Positions 32,296 to 43,064 of a stretch of DNA of 64,000 nucleotides are shown here, piece by piece. The notes beneath the pieces were generated by a model that saw nothing but the letters and a program-made list of their open reading frames with translations, had not been told where the DNA came from and ran no database searches. The stretch covers positions 186,001-250,000 of the forward strand of contig JAKEKT010000052.1 in assembly GCA_021495925.1 (NCBI GenBank), written 5' to 3'. Origin of the DNA: Diplodia intermedia. Lineage: Eukaryota; Ascomycota; Dothideomycetes; Botryosphaeriales; Botryosphaeriaceae. Position numbers and translations under genes: made by a program. Position 1 is the stretch's first letter, and the number at the start of each line of letters is the position of its first letter.

Positions 32296-33246
32296 GATTA
32301 TAAGCTCTCTTTAAACTTTCGTTCTTTATTCTTCGTTATTTATCTATACGATTTACGCCGTTATTCGAGAAGTAGCCGTAGCGCTAGTTTCGATTAGATA
32401 GTCTATAATATTATTATAGAGTCGTACGAAGATATCTCTATAGATAATACGTCTATAAGTACTTCTTCGCCCTAGCCGATAATAATCTAAGCGACGATAC
32501 TCTCGGCTAGTTAACTCGACGTCTTCTAGGCCTAAGACGGTTTAGTATAGCTACTAAAGATATTATCTACTTTTACTAGTCTAGAAAACTATCTTTTCTA
32601 GCGTAATAAGCTTCTCGTCGTTACGCGTATTTAAGGCCTCGTTATATAGCTTAAGTATAAGCTTCTTTCTACTAATATCTACGATAAGAGGTAATAAATC
32701 TACTAGATAATACTTTAAGAGAAGATAATATAGCTATTATATAAGAGCGTTATACTAAGTATCTATAACTTCGCCGCGAGAGACGGCGAGTTATCTTATA
32801 TAATCTTTATAAAGATTAGAGTATCTATAGATATCTAGAGGCCTCTCGATCTATAGTAGTAAGCGTTTAATCTATTTAGAAAGAACGTTAAGCTAGATAT
32901 ATCTATAAAGAACTATATTCTTATCTTTTAAAATAAATTATATTATCTAGAGAATTAGAGTATTAAGATATCTAAGAACTTTATTCTCTTATATCTTCTA
33001 TATACTATAAATAGAACTTAATAGGCTTCTTAGCGATAGCTTACTACTTATAACTAGTAGTAGTATACGTTACTATAGGTCTATTCGAACTCTATAGACC
33101 TTATATAAGAGATTATATAGTAATTCGTTTATATATAAGAAGATTTCTTATATTAGGCCTATTCTATCGTATTCGTATCTAGTAACGATAATAAGTAAAA
33201 TAAGATCGCTAAAAATATCTCTAAGAGGCCGTCTTTTAATATCTCT

Positions 33247-36200
33247 TATCTATACTATAAGAAGATAGATTATTAGAATAATAACTACTAGACTAAATAC
33301 TCTAATTTACGTTCTAAATAGCTTAAGAAGAAGAAGAAATCTAAGATAATTAAGAACGTTAACTTTACTAGAATAATAGAGGTCGTCTTAATAGTTCTTT
33401 ACTAGACGATACTTATTTAGAATATTACTAAGAATTAGATCCTTAATTCTAGCGTAATAATATATATAATATACGATCTTTTACTTCTCTACGATACTAG
33501 AGATATTAATCTATTCGTATAGAGCCTTATAGACTTTATAAAGACGTCTAAAATCGGCACTATTAAGATATCGTATTAGTTAAACATAGGCTAGATAACC
33601 CGCCTAGTATTAGACGAGATATTATACGTATTTTTAATACTATATAATCTTATATCGCTCTCTCGTCTACGCCGCTACGGCGCCTAGATAAATACTATAA
33701 GCGATAAGCTACTTAATTAGAATAATCGCGAGATCGTCTAGACTTTTATATAGTAAAACTTATACGTTCTTTACTAGTATAACTCTATAATATCTATAGA
33801 TATTATAATATCTATAACGGCTATAATAGCTACGCCGTAGTAGGCCTTATTATAGATCTTAAAACAATCTATAGTAGCGGCTTTTATCGCTTACTACTCG
33901 ATAAAGCGAGTCTTACTAGAGAACTAGTATCGTCTAATAGATTATATAAATAAGAAGATACTTCTTAAGCTTTCTAAGCTTATAGAAGAATATATCTTAA
34001 CGATATATAAGCTTAATCTATACTATATATATCTTATAAATAATTTCTCGCGGGCATCTATATCTTATAGATACGAGTAAGCTTCTTACTCGTTTTAATA
34101 GTTATTTCTTAACTTTTTTAGCGTAGAACTACGCGGGTTAAACGAAGAATCGTTCGTTCTATTAATAACTAACGATTATTTACGATATTATTAGATTCTC
34201 TTTATTAATAAGGGCTACGTAATACTTCTAGTATAAAACGCCTAGCTTCTTAAATAATAGCGAGAGTACTAGAAGATCGCTATTACGTATATATATATTA
34301 ATAACGATTCTTCTTAGATACTACTAGTCGAAGAGCTTATCTAGTAAAATATTAAGATTAAATAGACTATTTCTTACTATCTCTAGTAAAATAATATATC
34401 TAAAAGAAGAGTACGTATAGTTATAAAGTACGCGCGAATACTTCTCTATAAGGTTTACTTTACGCTTATTAAGCGTTTAGAGCTTAAGCTAGAGTAGTAG
34501 AGGTTTCTATAGCTAGAGACGATACGCTATTAAGTATACATCTATAATAGAACTCTAACACGCGCGAATAAAGATATAAGAACGCCGTATAAGCTTCTTT
34601 ATAAGAAAAAGCCTTACGTAGATAATCTTTATCTATTTAAAGTAGTTACTTATATATACGTATCTCTAAATATACGTACGATAGATATACGTTCGCTAGA
34701 GCGTCTATAGAAGATGGCCCTACGCGTCTAGATAGAGCTCTTTATAAGCTACGAAGAAGAGATAATTTAGCGTATATATCTACTATAGTAGAAACATATT
34801 AAACGTACGCGTAGTACTTATATCTTAATAATAAATCTCTTAGAAGAATAATTATCTTTAATAAGTAATCTTACTTTCGACGTTTCTCTTATAGTAGTAT
34901 TCGACGAGATATATAATACGACTCTATATAGCTCTACGCTTTCGCTAGTACTAGCGAACGCGTTTAACGAATCTATAGAATTATTCGATTAACTATAGTT
35001 ACTACTAGTTTAATTATTACTCTTATCTTTAGTAAGAGTAAAATCTAGTATTAAGACTAGTAACGAGAACTCGATCGCTAAGATAATAGAATTTAGGCTC
35101 GTATTTAAAGAGCCGCCTTATTATTTACTCTAAGTAGATAGCGCTAAATCTATTCGAATAAGCGCTAAATCTATTATAGTAGTTTCTAACGTTATTAAAC
35201 CCTACGTTCTTCTAAGCGAGAAATAGACCCGATCGTAGAACCCTATAAATTTACTTTAAATAGTAAAATACTATAATACTAAACAAACTAGTACGGCTAT
35301 TATATCTATAGAAGCTACTTCTTTATTCTTAGAAGATAGAACTTACTAGATACTAGATCGAATAAACGATATTAAACCCTCGTCTTAATATATAATTAAA
35401 TACGCTTTAGATAAACTTTATCTCTTACTTATTATTTTTACTAAACGTCTTCTTCTAAACTATCTTATTAAAGACGTTTCTAAATCTAAATCTAAGCGCT
35501 TAAGGGCTTTTATAATATAGATAATCGCCGTAATAATCGCGCACGTAGTAGATAGCGATAGTATTAACTCTATTAATATTAAATCTCGTAGGCTAAAGAC
35601 CGCTATAGTCTTATTTAACTAGTCTAATTAGAAAGATACTTATAAGCGCGAGTTAATCTCGCTAAACTAGCTAGATTTCTAGACTCTCGTACCGCGGCCT
35701 ATCGACGCTAAGATTATTTCTAGTAAGTAAGTCTTTCGTATAAAGAAGAATAAACACGATAATATCTAATAATATAAGACACGCTAAATTATATATAGTA
35801 ATCTTTAGAAGTAAGGCTTCTTAGATAATATCTTCGCTAGTACGGCCCGTATAATAATCTTTAGAATAATAATCGCTCTCTACGTCTCTTTAGACTAGTA
35901 GATAATCTACTATAATATTAGTATAGCGTTTTTTTAAGATAATCTAGATTTATAAATAGTATATATTTAGTAATCTCGTGGCTTTAAGAACTCTAATAGG
36001 CCTTATAAGATCTATCTACTTCGTAAGACGTTATATAGACTTCGCGAAGCTTCGCGCCTCTAATTTAAATAACTCGCTTTATTTCTTCTCTTAATAGAGT
36101 TTAAAGCGACTACCGCGAATTCTTATCTATATACGAGAGATAACTACTAGTTATTAGTATACGTAGATAATCTACTTATTACTATCGTAATACTAAAGAA

Positions 36201-36804
36201 GCGTTAGAAGATTACTACTACTATTTATAGTAAGTTTATCGCGAAGAACCTCGGCCTTCTCTCTTACTACTACGATATAAGGATCGTCTAGTATAAAGAC
36301 GATAGTATATCGCTACTTTAAGACGCTTATATTAAATACCTACTATAGCGCTTTAGTATAAATATCTATAAGGCGATAAGATACTCTATATAGTAGAATA
36401 GAAGTATACGAACTAATAACTATTAGTTCTTAGATAAGACGATATAACGATACGCTAAACTTACTAGTTATCTTCTCTAGCTAAACGTTACTACTAGGCC
36501 TAATATCTTCTTCGCTATAATATTTAGCACGCGCTAGACGTTTAATCTAATAGATAAGAACTATGCGTAGATAAAAATAGTACTATAATATCTCTTAGAT
36601 ATTTATATACTTATCTTATATTATAGGCCTCGCCTATCTACTCTCTTAGAGTAGTTAGATTCTTTATATACTAACGACTTTAATATTAGAAGAAGTAGTA
36701 TAGGCATACTATTTATAATTATTAGTAGTTCTATTATATAGAAGGCTAGATTATAATATATAATAATTCTCTCGTCGTTTAAAGCTAAATACGTTACTCT
36801 TTCG
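33247..36804 (+). pseudogene. copia Gag-Pol polyprotein remnant
   Basis: Read in one plus-strand frame, allowing C-to-T and G-to-A changes, four landmarks appear. A CX2CX4HX4C zinc knuckle is at 33247-33288 with each Cys/His codon now TAT or TAC. The integrase HX4H...CX2C is at 33928-34032, also as TAT/TAC, followed by the core segment DYLRYY at 34174. The reverse transcriptase box reads VYVDN at 36157-36171, where the family has an Asp pair. RNase H reads SSFKAKYVTLS at 36772-36804, where the family has Glu at the Lys positions. Stops in the frame are TAA or TAG, as expected from mutated Gln and Trp codons. All landmarks share a frame, so I see no sign of net frameshift between them. I did not locate the protease. 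Confidence 0.85.
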
Positions 36805-37638
36805 TACGTCTTATAAAAGTATATCTATATAAGAAACCTTCTTTAGAAGCTTAGTAGGCTTTAGAAAGAATCTATTACGATTTACGGCGATAATCTTAAG
36901 ACTATAGAGTTTACTAATAATTCTATAATAATCTTTTTTAGAATATATTATATTAACGTTTACTACTACTTCTTACGTAAGAAGATAGCGAAGAATATTA
37001 TTCGTATTTAGTAGATTTCTATAACTCTTATAGTAGCTAACGGCCTTACTAAGCCGCTAGTAGATACTCTATTCGATAACTTTATTCGTCTACTAGATAT
37101 AAAGTAGGTCTAATAATACTATAAGAATCTACTCTATTAGGCGTTAGATAGCTACGAAAGCTACGTCGCGGTAATAATCTTTCTTATTTAATACTATAAG
37201 AATTCTACTATCTAATTTAGAGTCTAGTAGGGGTACGTGCTTCTTTCTTACTATTATTATTTAGAAAGTATATAAATCTTTCTTCTTATACTTTATTATC
37301 TTCTCTTCTTTAATATTACGATCGTCTTTCGCGAGAGAAAGAGTAATAATTATTACTCGTAATAATAAGTAGAGTTTCTAGCTCTAGATAACGATTCTTC
37401 TCTTTACGCTTACTTATCTAAATAAGAATATTACTACGTTATAAACGGCTTAAAATATTAACGTTCTATTATAAACGGTTTAGAATATTAACTTCGGCCG
37501 CTTAAGAAAGTAACTAGCGCGTTTTATACTTATTTTATATAGCTTATTACGCGTTATATTTATTTTCTTTATTTCTCGTTACTTAGTTAAAACCTTAATA
37601 CTACGGCTAGTAGATCTTACGATAGTCTCTATCTTCTT

Positions 37639-37647
37639 AGAAGAAAG
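37639..37647 (+). other. polypurine tract
   Basis: AGAAGAAAG abuts the 3' LTR, where the plus-strand primer of reverse transcription is expected. The A-richness may itself be G-to-A mutation of an older G-rich tract. Confidence 0.6.
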
Positions 37648-37844
37648 TATTAGTGCCTCTATACGGTCTTATCGGTAAGTAGACACGGCATCTACTTAGT
37701 TAGCCTATTCACCGCTTCTTACGGTAGGTGGCCTATTACGAAACGCCACCGGCCCCTTGTTTAGTAGCTTAGATTACTACTATATAAGCAGCTTAGATAG
37801 CTTCTTAATTCAGCAGTGATCGTTCGCACGCTTGGCGTTCCACA
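37648..37844 (+). repeat. 3' LTR
   Basis: 197 bp. Its first ~78 bp is RIP-mutated relative to the 5' LTR and the part from 37726 onward is unmutated and ends in CCACA. It is the mirror image of the 5' LTR. Confidence 0.93.
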
Positions 37845-37849
37845 CACGC
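37845..37849 (+). repeat. target-site duplication, right copy
   Basis: CACGC, matching 32094-32098. A perfect duplication shows that the two LTRs belong to one insertion rather than a recombinant. Confidence 0.9.
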
Positions 37850-38721
37850 GAGCGGCGCCATAGTGGGCGGCAACTACTTTCCTTCCCGACGCGCTCGGGA
37901 CATCGTTTATAGCACCACCCATCCCGGTGCAGATCGCGCGCTTCGGTCGCGGATTGATGGGTGCTCGCGACAGACGGCAAATCGGCGCGAGTGCGGCTCC
38001 CTTGTGTCGACTCGCTCGAAGAGGAGCGGTTCCAGGCCAGGCCTGCCCCCCCGGTGTTATTATGTATGGCGCAACGGGCGGACGGTGCCGATCGCCGTGC
38101 TTCCGACTGGTTGGAGAAGTCGCGGTCTGTTTCTTCTTTGTCGGGGTGTCGGATCGTCGGGGAGGTTGTGTCGCAGCAGTCGTGTTTGAGGGGCTACTTC
38201 TTTCGGCTGCGTCGCCCTGTGTATTTCTTCATCAAGTCCGCGGTGCCCACTTACAATGAGGAAGTCTGCGGTACCTAGCTCTCCGACAATTATGGCGCGG
38301 GCGAACGTGCATCCCAACGTGGAAGTTGAACGCCCTCCATGCACTGTCGGCGCCAGCGCTCCGTCCTACCTCTTCCGAGCAGAGATGTGGACTATCCCTC
38401 TTCCCGCTGCTCTCACTTTCCCATCACTTACTGTTGTAGACGGCTCACCGCTCCTCTCCGCTCCTCATAGGCATCCATTCCCACCATCATTCGGTGCAGG
38501 ACACCCCGGTCGTCCTGCTGCGCCGCATACATACGTGTAGAACCCGGGTCGGGTCCAGATACGAACGGGTGGGTGGGAGTGCCATCTCCATCTATTGGCC
38601 TGATGCACGCCTTACCGCTACTGCTGCTGCGCCCTACACCAACCCACCACTCCGGACCGCAGACAGCCGCTGCCCGACTCTGCATGCTTGAACCATGGCC
38701 AATCCCACACGCCCGGCTTTG

Positions 38722-38761
<40 letters not shown>

Positions 38762-39823
38762 CCCCTCTCCCCGCTCAACTGCACGAGCTCGCAAACTCTT
38801 GCTTTAGCTCGCTCGCTGCACGCCTACCTACAGCGGCCCCCCGGACTCTGAAGACAACTTCTTCTCCTTTGTGGCTTCCCGCCGCGCCTCGCCGGCCTCG
38901 GTCAGGGACTAGACACCGTCCACCTCATCTCGCTCTCTCTCCCTCCCTCCCTCCCCCCCTATCAATGCCTACACACGTGCGCGCGCGTATATATCTCATC
39001 CTCCCACCTACTACCCCTCGGAGCGAAAGAAAAGAAAAGAAACAGCCGCGCGCCTCATGCAGCCGATCGCTTTCGGCCCCAACGTTGGACGCATGCCGCA
39101 CACACGGATCGGTCGTGTTGCGAGCCTATTGGACGAACGCCTGGGAGGGGGTGGTGAGGGGGCGGAGAATGGGAAGCGCGCCGCGCCGCGCCACCCATGC
39201 TTGCATGGTGGAGGGGAAAGAAAGAAAGGGAGGGTGGGGGGAAGGAAAAAAAAAAAGAAAAAGAGAGATAACGCGGTGGCGACGCGCGGTCAGGTGGATG
39301 CGCGGGGTGGGTGGGGATGAGTGCGTGCATGCCTGCATGCGCGCGGCGCTCTAGTCTGCGATGACGCTGCGACGTCTGGCATCGTTGCTCTCTTCCCCCA
39401 TGCGCAAACGCAGACTCCTCGCGTTGCATTCATTGGTCGTTCGAGCTCACCGCTTCTTCGAGTGTTGCGCTCCTGGGGGGGCGTTTTCTTCATGTGAATG
39501 GCGGAAGTGGTGGGTTGGGAGGGATGGAGCAATGGCTCGATTGGGGCGTCCGCGCGCATCGCGTCACTGGGCTGATCGTGGACGACTTCTTGCCGCCGCC
39601 GCCGCCGGGTGAACATGGGATGTGATCGCGGCTGCGAGGGTCTCCAGGCAGCAGCTGCGGCTTTCCCCTCTGCTTGTCCGTCTTGGGTCCTGGGCGAGAG
39701 CGCAGATTGGTGAGGGGGGACGAGGATGGCGGAAGATGCGGTGTAGAGGAGGGGGAGGAGAGGAGGGGGAGGAGAGGCAAGCCTGTTCGCAGCGAGGCAG
39801 AGAGAGAGAGATAGGTGTATACA
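37850..39823. other. intergenic region, no supportable gene
   Basis: Normal base composition resumes at once after the retroelement. Open frames here are Pro/Cys/Arg-rich and overlap on both strands, with no domain. A TGCC microsatellite and purine-rich tracts (about 39200-39270) are present. Confidence 0.5.
38720..38763 (+). repeat. (TGCC)11 microsatellite
   Basis: Eleven perfect TGCC units, 44 bp. Confidence 0.95.
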
Positions 39824-39830
39824 TATAAAT
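39824..39830 (+). promoter_or_regulatory. TATA box of small-ORF gene
   Basis: TATAAAT followed by about 115 bp of C/T-rich leader up to an ATG at 39946. The arrangement matches strong fungal promoters. Confidence 0.6.
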
Positions 39831-39945
39831 GGACCACTCGCTCTGCCTTTCTTGCTCAAGCCAGCGCTCGAACTGTCTCCCCGAGCTCCTCGAACGACTT
39901 TTCTCTTGAACGGCTGTTTTTCGTCACTTACCCTTCACTCCCGTC

Positions 39946-40095
39946 ATGGCGACCATCGAGGAGACCAACTACTCCGACACAACTCTGCCTCGGCGAGCCC
40001 AGCGCTGCTCGGTCTGCGCGAACTGGATCAACCGCGAGGGAGGCGTCGTTCATGTCTGCCCGGGCCACCCGCGCTTTGCCAGTGGGAACAATTGA
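39946..40095 (+). CDS. 49-aa cysteine-containing small protein
   Basis: A 50-codon frame including the stop, behind a TATA box and C/T-rich leader. The start (GTCATGGCG) is the first ATG after the leader. The N-terminal third is acidic/Thr-rich; then come a CXXC (RCSVCANW) and, about 15 residues later, HVCPGHP, giving three Cys and two His that could bind one zinc ion. No signal peptide. I do not recognise a family. A splice-like GTATGC lies about 5 bp after the stop, so a longer spliced form cannot be excluded. The promoter-like context and compact Cys/His spacing favour a real gene over chance. Confidence 0.5.
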   Translation: MATIEETNYSDTTLPRRAQRCSVCANWINREGGVVHVCPGHPRFASGNN

Positions 40096-40826
40096 ACCGG
40101 TATGCATGTCTTTGGCTCCCCCGCAATGATATACGCATTGACATCTGTGCCGAGCTTTGCAAGGCAATCGGCGGAGACGGACGGCCTTTTTGACACGTGC
40201 AGATCGCATGTAGGACTGTTGGTGTGCCAGTGCTTGGGAGCGGTTGGTCAGGGGCGCGTGGGACCGCGTATCGTGGCCAAGCTTGCTTGGAGGATTTAGG
40301 GACCTCAGAGTAGTGTTCAAGTGCGTTAGGGCTCTGCAACCCTCCTTCTCACTCGTTCAAGGGAGCGTCAATTCGAGATGTTTGCAAGTTCGTCAGTGGA
40401 CTTCCACGAACAAAGCCAGCAGCGGAAAGAGTGACTTGCAGAATGATTTCGTTTGATCGTCACAAATTACAAATTGTTGACCCCTCTTCGTACGTTTGGT
40501 AAACAACTGGGCTTGCGAATCCTAGTGTGTCAGGCTGGCCACAGCCTCATGTTCATGACCAAACCCTCAATGCGTCAGGATGTCAGTTGAATATCGCTCG
40601 AGCTTCATCTCCTTTGTCGATGTATGCTGAAGTGTAGCTGACCATACTTTTACGCTTTAGCACTGTAGTTGTTTGGGTTAGTATCACAGTAATACTGTTG
40701 AATGTAAAGAGAAATATGACATTAAGTCTAATCTAAATCCCATCATTAAGCCAAAACTCCATCTATGATGCATTTCAATCGCTAAACATCCCCGCATTCA
40801 GTCCTCCAGTTGAGAGGGAGAAGAAC
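40096..40826. other. intergenic region, no supportable gene
   Basis: Includes the likely 3' region of the 49-aa gene and, in its AT-richer end (about 40660-40800), the 3' untranslated region of the minus-strand oxidoreductase. Confidence 0.55.
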
Positions 40827-42011
40827 TCAAACCGCCTCAGCAGGCTTGCCGAACTCCTTGATGTACTCCTCAGAGTACGGGTAGTCGATGTAGCCAGGCT
40901 CGCACTTGTCGCCGGCCTTCTGGTTGATGTAGAAAGTGAAGCGGTCGTACGGGGCGAGCTCGATGCCCTTCTTGACGCGGTACACGAGATCCGGGTTGGA
41001 GATGTAGCGCCGACCAAAGACGATAGCGACCTCGTATCCCTTGTACTTCTCCTCGACGGCGTGCCTGGCGACCTCGGTGGTGAAGCCGCCGGCGATGAGC
41101 ACCGGCGCCTCCTTGCCCCACTTCTCGAGCGCCCAGAAGAGGTTCTCGTCCTTGGGGTCGCGGTCGACGACGCCGGCGACGCGCGGCTCGACGAGGTGCA
41201 GGTACGCCAGCTTGTGCGCCCTCAGCGCGCCGACGAGGTACGAGAACTGCTGCACGATGCGGTCCTCGGCCATGCGCATGCCCTGGAAGTTGGAGTACGG
41301 GCTCAGCCGGATGCCGACCCTGTCGGGCCCGCCGACAGCCTCAACGACGGCCCTGGTCACCTCGAGCGCGAAGCGCGCGCGCTTCTCGACGCTGCCGCCC
41401 CACGCGTCCGTCCGCGTGTTCGACACGTCCTGGGTGAACTGGTCGATCAGGTAGCCGTGGGCGCCGTGGATTTCAACGCCATCAAAGCCGCCCTTCTCGA
41501 CGGCGTTCTTGGCCGCCGTGGCGTAGTCGCGGATGAACTGCTGGATCTCGTCCTCGGTGAGCGGCCGCGGGGCGGGCAGGCCGGCCGCCATGGGCACGTC
41601 GCTGGCGCTGACGAACTGTTTGGCGAAGTCGAAGTCGTCGTTGCGCACGGCGCCGCCGGAGCCCTCCGGGTCGGGCCACGCGGCGCGGCCCAGCGCCCAC
41701 AGCTGGCACCAGATCTTGCTGCCCTTGGCGTGCACGCCGTCGGTGACGCGCTTCCAGCCCGCCAGCTGCTCGTCCGTCCACAGGCCCGGGATGTTGGCGT
41801 AGCCGCCCGCCTTGGCCGAGATGAAGGTCGCTTCGGTGAGGATGAGGGTGCCCGGCACCACGGCGCGCTGCGTGTAGTACCGGCTCATGACGTCCGTCGG
41901 CACGTTGTCCGCCGTGGCGCGGAAGCGGGTGAGCGGCGCCATGACGACGCGGTGGTCGAGCTCGGTGCTGCCCACCTTGAGGGGCGTGAAGAGCTTGGTG
42001 TTCTCGGCCAT
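40827..42011 (-). CDS. old yellow enzyme, NADPH flavin oxidoreductase
   Basis: FMN-dependent ene-reductase that reduces the C=C bond of alpha,beta-unsaturated carbonyls with NADPH. One exon, 394 aa, a full-length (beta/alpha)8 barrel. Visible: FTPLKVGSTELDHRVVMAPLTR at the N-terminus (about 8-29), CQLWALGRAA (Gln about 103), the substrate-binding pair in VEIHGAHGYLIDQF (His about 182, His about 185, Tyr about 187), RVGIRLSPYSNFQGM and the phosphate-binding end GFTTEVA...VAIVFGRRYISNPDL. Yeast OYE1 has His-Asn at the pair; His-His occurs in other branches. The start ATG gives the standard N-terminus. A TATATAAAA lies about 95 bp upstream. Physiological substrate unknown: in fungi such enzymes range from stress detoxification to alkaloid synthesis, and no cluster partner is seen here. 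Confidence 0.95.
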   Translation of the reverse strand: MAENTKLFTPLKVGSTELDHRVVMAPLTRFRATADNVPTDVMSRYYTQRAVVPGTLILTEATFISAKAGGYANIPGLWTDEQLAGWKRVTDGVHAKGSKIWCQLWALGRAAWPDPEGSGGAVRNDDFDFAKQFVSASDVPMAAGLPAPRPLTEDEIQQFIRDYATAAKNAVEKGGFDGVEIHGAHGYLIDQFTQDVSNTRTDAWGGSVEKRARFALEVTRAVVEAVGGPDRVGIRLSPYSNFQGMRMAEDRIVQQFSYLVGALRAHKLAYLHLVEPRVAGVVDRDPKDENLFWALEKWGKEAPVLIAGGFTTEVARHAVEEKYKGYEVAIVFGRRYISNPDLVYRVKKGIELAPYDRFTFYINQKAGDKCEPGYIDYPYSEEYIKEFGKPAEAV

Positions 42012-42104
42012 GGTGGTGATCAACGAAGAAAGGATGTCTTCAGTGGTCAGTTACTGTTTTGGTGGTGAGGGTGTTGGCTGGGGATGAATGACACTGGCAA
42101 TCCC

Positions 42105-42113
42105 TTTTATATA
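42105..42113 (-). promoter_or_regulatory. TATA box of old yellow enzyme gene
   Basis: TATATAAAA on the minus strand, about 95 bp before the ATG at 42011. Confidence 0.65.
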
Positions 42114-43064
42114 TGCTTTCGTCTGCTTCCAAAAAATTCTACCGACGCTTCGGGCGACTCGGTGCTCGTCCACACATGCACCGGTCTGATGGCACGGACG
42201 CGGGCAGCCGACGTGGCAAGGCATGTTCGGAAGCTTGCAGCCTGTCAGGCAGGAAGTCGATGACCACGGAGGAAAATTCCATAAGCAAAAAACAGTGCTG
42301 AGAGAAGGTGGAATAGTGATCAGGGCACACAGGGCTGATACTGGGGAAGCACGGGCGGAAGAATGACGTCCATGGGCCAATCAGGGGCGTCGTGGGACGC
42401 GTTGAGTGGAGCAGCGCCGGGAAGTGCTTGGTAATTTTTGAGGCGTGCTGGGCTCTACTAATCGGCAAACCACCATTACGTAGCAGTCGCCAGAGACACA
42501 GGCCATGATTCGGTCCGAGCCTTGATCGTGGAGTGTTGTGGCACTGCGTCGGCGACATCTCGGCATCGCCATGGAATTCGGGCGAAGGCGATTCGGTCTT
42601 TCTTATCATTCGCAGCCTCTGCACCTATCACCATGGCTCCCCTAAGCCGCCAATAGCTGAGGGGGATGAGATAAGCAGTACTTACAGATTCGGGTATGTA
42701 TCAACATCTGACATCGAAAAGCCGCAGGTCATGATTTCTAATCTCGAACAGACGTCATGGCGGGACGTGGACGGTGATTGGACTCTTGCGTAATGATACT
42801 TTAAGTATCAAAACTCAGCTTATCTGGACCATGATCAGAAAGGCAACTTACCATATCGATGCTCCACAACCAATCATCACTGCCTGAAGTTTCAGCCAGC
42901 TCTTGAGTCTTACAACTCCATGTCGTGAGGGTCCCGCAACAACAGCGAGAGCCACACAACCTCTTGTCCCACCGCATCTCTCCTACCAATGCTCGACCCC
43001 AAAATCTCTTCCTCATCTCCGGCCTCTCCATCCCCGCGGCTCGATCCGCCGTCTCCATCTCGCA
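42114..43064. other. intergenic region, no supportable gene
   Basis: Upstream DNA of the old yellow enzyme gene. Frames of 60 to 160 codons have no recognisable features. Confidence 0.5.

Larger units (their letters stand above)
32099..37844 (+). mobile_element. Ty1/copia LTR retrotransposon, RIP-inactivated
   Basis: A 5,746-bp element with 197-bp direct LTRs (TG...CA in the unmutated ends), a CACGC target duplication on both sides and a purine tract before the 3' LTR. Between about 32198 and 37725 the DNA has almost no CpA or TpG, while TpA is abundant and CpG is kept: the signature of repeat-induced point mutation. By eye fewer than about twenty CpA/TpG remain in 5.5 kb. Degraded coding remnants in one frame on the plus strand are in the order zinc knuckle, integrase, reverse transcriptase, RNase H, which is copia order (integrase before reverse transcriptase). 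No long open frame survives on either strand, so it is dead. Confidence 0.93.
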
